From: Modicisalibacter sp049808615 | Lineage (GTDB): Bacteria; Pseudomonadota; Gammaproteobacteria; Pseudomonadales; Halomonadaceae | Assembly (NCBI RefSeq): GCF_049808615.1 | Contig: NZ_JBNCAN010000004.1 | Coordinates: 1-64,000 of the forward strand | Reading direction: 5' to 3' | DNA length: 64,000 nt | In this document: one piece after another, positions 24,822 through 33,365 of the stretch | Layout: each line of letters opens with the position of its first letter | Numbering within the stretch: the stretch's first letter is position 1 | Notes under the pieces: generated by a model | Told to the model about the DNA's origin: nothing | The model's input: only the letters and a program-made list of their open reading frames with translations | The model's database searches: none | Made by a program: the position numbers and the translations under genes

Positions 24822-26432
24822 TCAATTGGCGACTGGTAACCGATAGAACCAGGTTTCCGAAAGACGACGCTCACCTTCCTGCAGATGAGCGCGTATTTCC
24901 AGAGGCCGCGCATCGTCATCACGCTTGACGCGCAGTATCACTCGCCAGCCGCCCTCAGCGACGTTTCGGATCACTTGGCTCTCGAACAGCTCGCCATTTT
25001 CGCCAACTCTGATCTCGGCGCTGGGCTGAACATCCGGCGCCAGCGATTCGAGCGCGGGGCCCTTGAAATCGATGACAAAGGCGGTCGAGCCGTCGGGTTC
25101 GCGCACCAGGTCATTCTGACGCACTTCACCTCGTGAACGCATGGTACTGTCGACCCAAGACAATGCAGGGTCGTGATACTTGCTTTCGTTTTTCGTCCAG
25201 TACATGCGGTAGTCGAAATCCACGGCCTCACCGATCTTCGGCATCTCGTCAGGCTTCCAGAAGGCAACAATGTTGTCGTTGGTTTCATTCTTCGTAGGAA
25301 TTTCAACCAATTCCACAGCGCCAGGCCCCCAATCATTCTTAGGCTCTATCCAGGCACTAGGCCGCAGGTCGTAACGATCGATCAAATCCTCGTAGTCATG
25401 AAACGCATGGCTACGCTGCAGCAGACCAAAGCCTTTCAGGTTGTCGATGTGTTGACTGCTAACTTCTACATTTTTTGGGTTGACCAGCGGCCGCCATGTC
25501 CAGCCGGTGTCACCACCATAGATCAACAGACCGTTGGAATCATGTATTGCAGGGCGGTAGTTCAATGTCGGAGAGGGCTGGCTCGGGCCGAAGAGAAACA
25601 TACTGGTCAGCGGGGTAATACCCAGCTTTTGAATAGGTTCGCGCAGGAAGATGCGTGATTTCACATCGAGCACAGAGTCATCGCCGGGCTCGAGTACGAA
25701 ACGGTAAGCCCCGGTAGCGCTCGGGGAATCGAGCAACGCGAATATGGTCAAGGATTGAGCGTCGGGCTCGGGTTTCTTGATCCAGAACTCACGAAAATTC
25801 GGAAACTCTTCGCCTGAAGGGGCTTCTGTCTCGGACGGTGTTTCCGTATCGATCGCCAATCCACGACCGGACAGGCCATAAATCTGATCGCGGCCGATGA
25901 CGCGAAAATAGCTGGCCCCCTGGAAAACCATGATTTCATCATCGATGGTGTTGGGGTCATTGATAGGAAAATGAATCTTGATACCCGCGAACCCAAGATC
26001 CTGAAGATCCTCTTCGGCAAGCTGGACATCACCATAGTGGAAATTTTCAGCTTTGAAGGGAATTTCATGAGCGCCTTTATCATCAATGATATTCATGTCT
26101 ACAGCGCTTACATAATGCATTCCTTCATGAAAAAAGCTTAGGTTGAAGGGGAGTTCTTCATCACGCCAGATAGCGCGATCCATTCGGTACTGGATTTGAG
26201 CGTACTGTTCATACTCCAAGTCACGCAGCTTCGGAGTCGTATTGGTTTCCGGCGCCTGATAATCCTGTTCCACCAGTTTTTTTGCCTTGTCCGCCACATC
26301 CTCGAAGTCAAAGGCCAAGGCTGTTGGAGCCGTGAATACCACCCACAAGCCGGCTGCAATGGCCAGAGGGTATAAAGATAAAATGCGTTTCCTGGTCGTG
26401 CCGGTAACGCTTTGCAAGATCGAATCGCTCAC
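24822..26432 (-). CDS. opgG: Periplasmic glucan biosynthesis protein OpgG
   Basis: 536-residue periplasmic protein needed for synthesis of osmoregulated periplasmic glucans. A signal peptide (hydrophobic core around residues 18-38, cleavage near ALA-FDF) precedes the MdoG domain, recognisable from FDFEDVADKAKKLV onward and the FFGPSQPSP-like SMFLFGPSQ segment. The signal carries RKR, not a twin-arginine motif, favouring OpgG over OpgD. The glucosyltransferase OpgH, normally the next gene, is absent here; an acyltransferase gene follows a terminator instead. Expression is expected to be osmotically controlled. Confidence 0.93.
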   Translation of the reverse strand: MSDSILQSVTGTTRKRILSLYPLAIAAGLWVVFTAPTALAFDFEDVADKAKKLVEQDYQAPETNTTPKLRDLEYEQYAQIQYRMDRAIWRDEELPFNLSFFHEGMHYVSAVDMNIIDDKGAHEIPFKAENFHYGDVQLAEEDLQDLGFAGIKIHFPINDPNTIDDEIMVFQGASYFRVIGRDQIYGLSGRGLAIDTETPSETEAPSGEEFPNFREFWIKKPEPDAQSLTIFALLDSPSATGAYRFVLEPGDDSVLDVKSRIFLREPIQKLGITPLTSMFLFGPSQPSPTLNYRPAIHDSNGLLIYGGDTGWTWRPLVNPKNVEVSSQHIDNLKGFGLLQRSHAFHDYEDLIDRYDLRPSAWIEPKNDWGPGAVELVEIPTKNETNDNIVAFWKPDEMPKIGEAVDFDYRMYWTKNESKYHDPALSWVDSTMRSRGEVRQNDLVREPDGSTAFVIDFKGPALESLAPDVQPSAEIRVGENGELFESQVIRNVAEGGWRVILRVKRDDDARPLEIRAHLQEGERRLSETWFYRLPVAN

Positions 26433-26724
26433 ATGTCACTCCTTGGGTATGTTTCTGAAGATCGCTATCCGAATGCACGCGCTAGGAAGAGTACAATTTA
26501 ACAGGCCACATCTGAAGCGCTGATCGCCATCTTTATAGCAGGCCTGGTGGAGAGACAGTGGAAATGCTGGACAACCTGGTCAGGATGGAATGGAGTAGAA
26601 TAATGCCTCTGTTCTTTTATTTAACATAATATACATTATGCGAAGTTAGTTGGATAATAGAAAGAGGTCTCGATAACCTTGTTACCGAGGCCTCTTTCAT
26701 ACGGCGCTTATCAGCTACGGTCGC
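26433..26724. other. Intergenic region upstream of opgG
   Basis: AT-rich gap holding the opgG promoter region on one side and the ectC terminator at the other end. I see no reading frame or RNA gene in it. Confidence 0.5.
26660..26698 (-). terminator. Terminator of the ectABC operon
   Basis: A 13-base stem (GAAAGAGG... with one G-U pair) around a 13-base loop, followed on the minus strand by a short T-rich stretch, 27 bases after the ectC stop. Confidence 0.75.
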
Positions 26725-27147
26725 TTAGAGCGGCTTGTTATCATCGGCTTCATCGACCTCATCCGCCGGCGCGTAAGAGCCGTCTTCCCGATGATTTTCA
26801 TTACCGGTCAGCCCCGGGGTAAAGACGCAGGCCAGATGCATGGTCTTGCTTGCACGCAATAGGTGCTCGTCATGCTGATCGAGGATGTAGATATCGCCCG
26901 GTTTGATCGGCCATATCTTGCCATCCGCGAGCGTTTCCACTTCGCCTTCGCCTTCGATGCAATACACTGCTTCGAAGTGATGCTTGTAGTGAATATGCGT
27001 TTCAGTGCCTTCATAGATCCGCGTAATGTGGAACGAGCACTTACCGCCATCCTGAGCCAGTGACAAGCGTGTGCTGTCCCAGTTGCCGTTGGCCGCGGTT
27101 ACAAGACGGTCTGTCTTGCGGGCTTCTTCGAGATTGCGAACGATCAT
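26725..27147 (-). CDS. ectC: L-ectoine synthase
   Basis: 140-residue cupin enzyme closing the ring of N-gamma-acetyl-diaminobutyrate to give ectoine. Metal-binding cupin residues appear in HYKHHFEAVYCIEGEGEV and the later LDQHDEHLLR. The start is the Met of MIVRNLEEA, preceded by AGGGATATCGC, and matches the family N-terminus; the frame runs 20 residues further up. The acidic tail (EVDEADDN) is typical of halophile proteins. Third gene of the ectoine operon, 94 bases after ectB. No ectD hydroxylase follows. Confidence 0.97.
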   Translation of the reverse strand: MIVRNLEEARKTDRLVTAANGNWDSTRLSLAQDGGKCSFHITRIYEGTETHIHYKHHFEAVYCIEGEGEVETLADGKIWPIKPGDIYILDQHDEHLLRASKTMHLACVFTPGLTGNENHREDGSYAPADEVDEADDNKPL

Positions 27148-27241
27148 GAGCGATATCCCTTTCTTATGAGTGTCTCTTATAAATGTCTTGCTGAAATGTA
27201 CGGGCATCTGGGTGCCCGTCCGTTTGTGTCAGTCAGCAACT

Positions 27242-28507
27242 TCAGCTTAGAGCTTCCTTGGCACTGGCATCAAGAATATCCAGCCCCTCGACGAGATCCT
27301 CGTCGCTGATGGTCAGCGGGCACAGGCATTTGATGACCTGCCCATCCGAGCCACAGGTTTCAATGATCAGGCCGTTCTTGAATGCCTGGGCCGTGATCTT
27401 GTCGGCGATATCGCCCGAGGCGACATCCAGTCCTCTCATCAGGCCACGTCCCCGTTCGCTTGCCGGGTGCCCTTTTTCGCTCAGCCAGGCGGCAATCTTC
27501 TGGAAACGGTCTTCGACAATACGTCCTTTACGCTGAACATCGCGCTCGAGGACATCGTTTGACCAGTATTCACGCAGGGCCGCCGCCGCGGTCGTGAACG
27601 CCAAGGCAAAACCCCGGAACGTGCCGTTGTACTGACCTGGCTTCCACTTATCCAGTTCCGGACGCATCAGCACGTGGGCAAATGGCAGCCCATAGCCGGA
27701 CAGCGACTTGGAGTTGGTAATGATGTCGGGCGTAATGCCTGCGTGTTCGAAACTGAAGAACTTGCCGGTACGACCACAACCCGCCTGAATGTCATCCACG
27801 ATCAGCAGGATTTCATGATCGCGACAGATCTGCTCGAGCCGCTTGAGCCAATCGATGCCCGCAACGTTGATACCGCCCTCGCCTTGCACGGTTTCGATAA
27901 TCACCCCGGCCGGACGATCGAGGCCGCCGGAGTTGTCGCCCAACAGCTTCTCGAAGTAATCCAGAGTGTCGACATGATCGCCCATGTAGCCGTCAAAAGG
28001 CACGAAACTCGCGCCTTGCGTGGGGATACCGCCGGTGGCTTCACGGAATTTGCGATTGCCGGTAGTGGCCAGCGATCCCATGGTGACGCCATGGAAGCCA
28101 TTGGTGAAGGACACGATATGGTGACGACCCGTGGCAACCCGGGCCAGACGAATGGCCGCCTCGACCGCATTGGTGCCTGTCGGCCCCGGCAGGTGCACCT
28201 TGTAGTTCAGATTACGCGGCTTGAAGATGACATTTTCCAACGTCTCGAGGTAGTCGCGCTTGGCTTCGGTCCACATATCGAGTCCATGGACGATACCATC
28301 GGAGGTGATGTAATCGACCAGTGCCTGCTTGATCTTGGGGTTGTTGTGGCCGTAATTCAGGGTACCGGCACCGGCCAGAAAATCGATGTAGCGCTGACCG
28401 TCTTCGGTATGCAGCCTCGCTCCTTGGGCTTTCGAGAATACCACCGGAAACGAACGAGAATAGGTACGGACGTCTGATTCCATACGCTCGAGAATTTGGG
28501 TCTGCAT
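27242..28507 (-). CDS. ectB: Diaminobutyrate-2-oxoglutarate transaminase
   Basis: 421-residue class-III PLP aminotransferase converting aspartate-semialdehyde and glutamate to diaminobutyrate, the first step specific to ectoine synthesis. The PLP-binding Lys lies in TNSKSLSGYG and the preceding IVDDIQAGCGRTG segment is conserved. A strong AGGAGGTTG ribosome-binding sequence precedes the Met of MQTQILER. It lies 37 bases after ectA and is co-transcribed with it. Confidence 0.97.
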   Translation of the reverse strand: MQTQILERMESDVRTYSRSFPVVFSKAQGARLHTEDGQRYIDFLAGAGTLNYGHNNPKIKQALVDYITSDGIVHGLDMWTEAKRDYLETLENVIFKPRNLNYKVHLPGPTGTNAVEAAIRLARVATGRHHIVSFTNGFHGVTMGSLATTGNRKFREATGGIPTQGASFVPFDGYMGDHVDTLDYFEKLLGDNSGGLDRPAGVIIETVQGEGGINVAGIDWLKRLEQICRDHEILLIVDDIQAGCGRTGKFFSFEHAGITPDIITNSKSLSGYGLPFAHVLMRPELDKWKPGQYNGTFRGFALAFTTAAAALREYWSNDVLERDVQRKGRIVEDRFQKIAAWLSEKGHPASERGRGLMRGLDVASGDIADKITAQAFKNGLIIETCGSDGQVIKCLCPLTISDEDLVEGLDILDASAKEALS

Positions 28508-28544
28508 TCTACAACCTCCTGATAAGTTTAATGAAAATGCTGAA

Positions 28545-29123
28545 TTAGATATATTGGGGATCGAAGGGACCGATCCGCACCAGATTTTCGGGATCGTGCT
28601 CACCGCCCAGTTGATCGGTGGAAAAATATTCCCGGCTGTTCAATGGGGCTTGCCAACGGTCCGCAAGGCGCCTGAACAGGCCCCAGGAAGCGGCGTTGTC
28701 CGGCGTGATCGTCGTTTCGAGATGGCGCACGGCTGACATCTCCGGTCGGCTGAGAATCGCTTCGACCAAGCGTCTTGCCAGGCCGGTGCCCCGAGCCTTG
28801 TCGCCCACTGCCACCTGCCATAGAAAAAACGTGTCTGGCGCACTGTGCTTGGTATAACCGGATACGAAACCAACGATTTCGCCTTCTTCATTGGTTGCCA
28901 CTGCGCAGCTGTCGCGAAACTGAGTGGCCAAGAGCAGATATGCGTAAGCAGAATTCACATCCAATGGAGGGCAGGATTTCACTAATTCGAAGATACCCCA
29001 GCCATCTTCCGTGGTGGGTTTACGGATGAACAAGGGATTATGCGCTTGTCCGACTACGGCATCTGCCGTACTGATCTTGGCTAAATCCGCCGACGGGGTA
29101 AACGGTTGTGTGGATGCATCCAT
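28545..29123 (-). CDS. ectA: L-2,4-diaminobutyrate N-acetyltransferase
   Basis: 192-residue GNAT-family acetyltransferase producing N-gamma-acetyl-diaminobutyrate from acetyl-CoA. The sequence matches Halomonas and Chromohalobacter EctA almost throughout, including KSCPPLDVNSAYAYLLL and the acetyl-CoA-binding VGDKARGTGLARRL. The start at the Met of MDAST aligns with those homologs; an earlier Met at 29138 is possible but would leave almost no leader after the predicted promoter. It opens the ectABC operon. Confidence 0.95.
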   Translation of the reverse strand: MDASTQPFTPSADLAKISTADAVVGQAHNPLFIRKPTTEDGWGIFELVKSCPPLDVNSAYAYLLLATQFRDSCAVATNEEGEIVGFVSGYTKHSAPDTFFLWQVAVGDKARGTGLARRLVEAILSRPEMSAVRHLETTITPDNAASWGLFRRLADRWQAPLNSREYFSTDQLGGEHDPENLVRIGPFDPQYI

Positions 29124-29154
29124 GTCCAATGTCGCCATTGCGAATTTATCATGA

Positions 29155-29183
29155 ATTGTAACAGGCACGTGGTTATCAAGCAA
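29155..29183 (-). promoter_or_regulatory. Candidate sigma-70-type promoter of ectABC
   Basis: On the minus strand TTGCTT (29178-29183) and TACAAT (29155-29160) are separated by 17 bases. The -10 box matches the consensus at five of six positions. Transcription would begin near 29148, leaving a leader of about 25 bases before ectA. Salt-induced expression is expected from other Halomonadaceae. Confidence 0.55.
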
Positions 29184-29303
29184 AATATCCAATTATTGCA
29201 AGCAGCCATATTGATAACGATTATTTATACGTGACGCTGCACTGACCGTGTATTGACCATTTGAGTTTAGGCCATGCTGGGTGTGAAAAGCATCGAAAAG
29301 GAT

Positions 29304-29330
29304 CAAAAAAGCCGTCCTTCCAAGACGGCT
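29304..29330 (-). terminator. Rho-independent terminator of gor
   Basis: On the minus strand a 7-base stem (29310-29316 with 29324-29330) and 7-base loop are followed by six T residues, 36 bases after the gor stop. Confidence 0.85.
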
Positions 29331-29365
29331 CTGAGTGAACGGCTTTGGCGGCGGCCATGAGCGTA

Positions 29366-30730
29366 TCAACAACGGGTTGGGGTTCTCATGGTCACGAACT
29401 CTTCTGCCCCGGTAGGATGAATACCCACCGTGGCGTCAAAATCCGCCTTGGTCAATTTAGCCCGCACGGCAATGGCAATCCCCTGGATCAACTCCCCCGC
29501 CTCTTCGCCGACCATGTGGGCCCCCACCACCCGGTCACTGGCATCATCGACGATCAATTTCATGAGACAGCGCTCGTCACTGCCTGACAGCGTATGCTTC
29601 ATGGGGCGGAAGTCCGCCGTATAGACGCGTATTGCCTCAAACTCGGCCCGGGCGGCCTCTTCGGAAAGCCCGACGGTGCCTATGTTGGGATGACAGAACA
29701 CGGCGGTGGCGATGTTCTGATAATCCAGTGCGGGCACTTGCTCATCGGCGAAATGAAGACGCGTCATTTGCATCGCCTCGGCCAAGGCGACGGGGGTGAG
29801 TTCAGGCGCGCCGGTGACATCACCCAGCGCCAGAATGGAGGGTGTCGAGGTCTCGAAGCGATCATTGACCTTGAGCGTGCCATCCGGGTTCAGTTCGACA
29901 TCGAGCTCATCCAGGCCGAGCCCTTGCAGATGCGGTCGTCGACCGGTCGCAGACAAGAGCGCGTCGACCTCCAGCGTTTCACCGTTTGTCAGGGTGACCT
30001 TCAAGGAATCGTCGCTTTGCTTTTCGACGGACTCGATGGTGGTCTCGAAATGCAGATTGACGCCCTTCTTCATCATTTCGTCGCGGGTGAACTCGCGTAT
30101 TTCATGATCGAAACCACGCAGGAACAATTCGCCGCGGTAGATGAGGTGAGACTCGCTGCCCAGACCATTGAAGATACTGGCGAACTCGACAGCGATATAC
30201 CCCCCACCCAGTACCAGAAATCGTTTAGGAAAGGTCTCGAGATCGAACACCTCATTGGAACTCAGCGCATACTCTTTACCGGGGAAATCCGGAATCCAGG
30301 GCCAGCCGCCCACCGCCACGAGAATCTTGGCTGAGCTGATAGTCTCGCCGGCTATTTCCACGCGATTCGCGTCGACGATCCGCGCACGGCCATTGATCAA
30401 GCGAACATTAGCGCCTTCGAGCAAACGTCCATAGATACCATTGAGACGTTTGATCTCCTTGATCTTGTTGTCTCGCAGCGTCGCCCAGTCGAACTGGGCC
30501 GGTTGCGGCAATTGCCAACCAAAGCCGGCGCTATCTTCGAAGGCCTCATGAAAATGCGCTGCATAGGAGTAGAGTTTCTTGGGGACACAGCCGACGTTGA
30601 CGCAGGTCCCGCCTAGATAGCGATCCTCGGCGATAGCGACGCGTGCACCGGTGGCGGCTGCGGTGCGTGCTGCACGCACACCGCCGGAACCCGCCCCGAT
30701 GACGAACAAGTCATAATCGTACTCAGCCAC
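29366..30730 (-). CDS. gor: Glutathione-disulfide reductase
   Basis: 454-residue FAD flavoenzyme keeping glutathione reduced with NADPH. It shows the FAD-binding GAGSGGVRAARTAA, the redox disulfide CVNVGC, the NADPH-binding GGGYIAVEFA and the C-terminal HPTGAEEFVT dimer-interface motif with the catalytic His. I place the start at a GTG (VAEYDYDLFV), because AGGAGA lies nine bases upstream and the length then matches E. coli Gor; the upstream extension is unlike the family. It is a single-gene unit, just upstream of ectA. Confidence 0.95.
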   Translation of the reverse strand: MAEYDYDLFVIGAGSGGVRAARTAAATGARVAIAEDRYLGGTCVNVGCVPKKLYSYAAHFHEAFEDSAGFGWQLPQPAQFDWATLRDNKIKEIKRLNGIYGRLLEGANVRLINGRARIVDANRVEIAGETISSAKILVAVGGWPWIPDFPGKEYALSSNEVFDLETFPKRFLVLGGGYIAVEFASIFNGLGSESHLIYRGELFLRGFDHEIREFTRDEMMKKGVNLHFETTIESVEKQSDDSLKVTLTNGETLEVDALLSATGRRPHLQGLGLDELDVELNPDGTLKVNDRFETSTPSILALGDVTGAPELTPVALAEAMQMTRLHFADEQVPALDYQNIATAVFCHPNIGTVGLSEEAARAEFEAIRVYTADFRPMKHTLSGSDERCLMKLIVDDASDRVVGAHMVGEEAGELIQGIAIAVRAKLTKADFDATVGIHPTGAEEFVTMRTPTRC

Positions 30731-30865
30731 GTTGATTGCTCTCCTGTCTTGAGTTGTGGCGATGATACCAGTCAAGCGCGTCGTCCGGGAGTAATACGAC
30801 CGATTGACCCAGCCTATGGCTAAGGGTAAAAGTTCGAGTTCGATAAGCCCCTGAGGAAAAGAATC

Positions 30866-31519
30866 GTGAATGATATCGAAAGACTACTCGAGCAGAATCA
30901 AGCCTGGTCAAAGGCCATGCGCGAACATGACCCCGAGTTCTTTTCTCGCTTGTCCCAGCAGCAGAACCCCGACTACTTATGGATCGGCTGTTCTGATAGC
31001 CGGGTACCGGCCAATCAGATCATCGATCTGCCGCCGGGCGAGGTCTTTGTGCATCGCAACGTGGCCAATATTCTGTACCACAATGACATGAACGCTCTAT
31101 CAGTGGTGCAGTTCGCCGTCGATGTACTGGAGGTCAAGCACATCATGATCGTGGGACACTACGGCTGCGGGGGGGTTCGAGCCGCCATCACCGGTGGAGA
31201 GAACGGCATGGTCGACTTCTGGCTGCATTCGGTGCGAGAGCTCTACAGTCGTCACCGCGGCGAACTCGAGGGATTGCCGCTCAAGCAGCAAATCGATCGC
31301 ATGTGCGAGCTCAATGTCGAAAGTCAGGTGCATACCCTGGCGCATACCAAGATCGTCCAGCGCGCCTGGCTGCGCGGCCAGTCATTGTCGTTGCATGGCT
31401 GGGTTTATGGCTTGAGCGATGGTCTGGTCACCGAACTTGGCTGTACGATCAGTGGACTCGACCAGGTGCCACAACTCTACCGTGTCGATCGCTTCGAACC
31501 GGTACCGGATAACGATTGA
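30866..31519 (+). CDS. can: Beta-class carbonic anhydrase
   Basis: 217-residue zinc enzyme interconverting carbon dioxide and bicarbonate in the cytoplasm. Zinc ligands C42, H98 and C101 and the catalytic dyad D44-R46 (GCSDSR, GHYGCGG) are at the same positions as in E. coli Can. The start is GTG, preceded by GAGGAAAAG. The C-terminal end is shorter than that of E. coli Can and ends soon after RVDRF. Confidence 0.95.
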   Translation: MNDIERLLEQNQAWSKAMREHDPEFFSRLSQQQNPDYLWIGCSDSRVPANQIIDLPPGEVFVHRNVANILYHNDMNALSVVQFAVDVLEVKHIMIVGHYGCGGVRAAITGGENGMVDFWLHSVRELYSRHRGELEGLPLKQQIDRMCELNVESQVHTLAHTKIVQRAWLRGQSLSLHGWVYGLSDGLVTELGCTISGLDQVPQLYRVDRFEPVPDND

Positions 31520-31618
31520 GTTCAACATCACGCGAAGGGTCGCGCTGTCCTGTGCAATTATGGCAACTATGCTTGAGAGGCGCAGGCATACTTGAAAGCG
31601 AGATTTCAAGAGGTTGTC

Positions 31619-32640
31619 ATGTCCCGTACCGTCGTTTCTGCTGATTTCCGCGCGCCGCGGGGGTTGGGTAATCGTCATGTACAGACGTTATTGCCTCGTC
31701 TGCGATCCCTGACGCCACTTGAGCGCGATACGGAAATTCTCGATTTGCCGGATGGTGATTTCGTCGAACTCGCTTGGGCGCGTCCTGCGCCCAAACGTCA
31801 TGATGCCCCTGTATTCGTCCTGTTTCACGGATTGGAAGGCTCTTTCGACTCGCCCTATGCTCGGGATCTTCTGTCGGCGGCCACCGCCTTGGGATGGCGA
31901 GCCGTGCTGATGCATTTCCGCGGTTGCGGTCAGGCGCTCAATCGGTTGCCCCGGGCTTATCACTCGGGAGATACCGCGGATGCCTACTGGCTCATCGGCC
32001 AGCTCGCCAAGCGTTATCCGCACGCCATCAAGGTCGCTGCCGGCGTATCACTGGGGGCAACATGCTGGTCAAGCTGGTAGCGGAGCAAGGCGGCGACGGG
32101 CTCGATCTGGCAGGTGCCATCGCCATCAGTGCTCCGCTGGATCTGGCCGCCAGTGCCGATGCACTCGACCGTGGCTTTGCGCGCCTCTACCAGCAACATC
32201 TGCTCGACTCCCTGCGCCGCAAGATTGCCGCCAAGATGAGGGTTACCCCCCTGCCGATCGAGCTTACACCTGAACAATTGAAGCGACTTGACAGCTTATG
32301 GGCTTACGATAATCAGGTAACGGCTCCCTTGCATGGTTTTACATCGGCGAACGATTATTATCGACGGGCCTCCGCAGGGCATTTACTGAAGGAAATCGAA
32401 TTGCCGACATTGATACTGCACGCTGCCGACGACCCCTTCATGCCCGCCAATCTAATCGAGCGCCTGCCTGCTCCAAGTGATGCCGTGCGCTTGGAGATCG
32501 CCGATCAGGGAGGACATGTTGGTTTCGTCGAGGCTCGTCAGGGGCGATTGAACTCCTGGCTTGCCCGACGCGTAGCTCGTCAGTTGCAGGACTGGATGAC
32601 GATACCGCACCCGCTCAAACGCTTGGCCAGCCGATCCTGA
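31619..32640 (+). pseudogene. YheT-family alpha/beta hydrolase, frameshifted
   Basis: Two overlapping frames together encode one hydrolase of the YheT/EMB8 family. Frame one covers GLGNRHVQTLLPRL, the FHGLEGSFDSPYA oxyanion region and the nucleophile elbow AAGVSLG; after a run of five G (32053-32057) it shifts and stops at 32080. Frame two continues as GNMLVKLVAEQGGDGL through LHAADDPFMP to the catalytic His in GGHVGF. One extra G would restore GVSLGGNMLVK and a 340-residue protein, the normal family length. It is either a real one-base deletion, a switchable tract or a sequencing error. The start has AAGAGG upstream. Confidence 0.85.
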
Positions 32641-32659
32641 GCGTATTGAAGAGACGCGT

Positions 32660-33301
32660 TCAAGACAGGGTGCAGCCAACCCCGGTGCCCTTGAGTCCGC
32701 AATAGCCATTAGGATTGCGTGCCAGGTACTGCTGGTGATACTCCTCGGCGTAGTAGAAAACGTCCAGAGGCTTGATTTCCGTGGTAATGGCTCCACGATC
32801 AGCATTCTTCAGCGCCTGTTGGTATTTGTCACGACTCTCGAGCGCCTGGCGTTGCTGTGTATCACTGGTCGTATAGATCGTTGAACGGTACTGACTGCCG
32901 GTATCATTGCCCTGACGCATCCCTTGGGTCGGGTCGTGAGCTTCCCAGAAGGCTTGCAGCAACGTTGCCAGACCGATTTCGCCGGGATCATAGACCACCC
33001 TGACCACCTCTGCATGGCCGGTGCGGCCGGTACAGACTTCCTCGTAGGTGGGATTGGGCGTGATACCACCGGCATAGCCCGCCGCCGTGACATGAACCCC
33101 GGGGAGTTTCCAAAACAAGCGTTCCGCTCCCCAGAAACATCCCAATCCGAACACGATCTCCTCATGGCCAGCGGGAAAAGGGGGTATCAGAGAGCGCTCG
33201 CTGACCAGATGCCTTCCCGAGATGGACAGAGGCGTTTCACGCCCCGGCAAGGCCTCTTCGGCGGAAGGCAACTGCTCCTTGTTGCTGTTACGTGTCCACA
33301 T
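32660..33301 (-). CDS. msrA: Peptide-methionine (S)-S-oxide reductase MsrA
   Basis: 213-residue repair enzyme reducing methionine-S-sulfoxide. The catalytic GCFWGAE segment and the C-terminal resolving cysteines (GYCGLKGTGVGC) are present. The N-terminal 45 residues before the core resemble the longer E. coli-type MsrA. The chosen Met (MWTRNSNKEQ) has AGGAGTG upstream. It converges with the YheT-like gene, 19 bases apart. It adds to the oxidative-damage functions spread across the window. Confidence 0.95.
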   Translation of the reverse strand: MWTRNSNKEQLPSAEEALPGRETPLSISGRHLVSERSLIPPFPAGHEEIVFGLGCFWGAERLFWKLPGVHVTAAGYAGGITPNPTYEEVCTGRTGHAEVVRVVYDPGEIGLATLLQAFWEAHDPTQGMRQGNDTGSQYRSTIYTTSDTQQRQALESRDKYQQALKNADRGAITTEIKPLDVFYYAEEYHQQYLARNPNGYCGLKGTGVGCTLS

Positions 33302-33365
33302 TGCAAACACTCCTTTCAAATATTGGCGATGACGAAAACAGCATAGTGACGATGAACGGTATTTC

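Noticed and set aside
31894..32640. Second half of the YheT-like gene as an independent gene
   Set aside because: Its upstream part is out of frame with the conserved protein and both halves make one normal-length hydrolase if one G is added.
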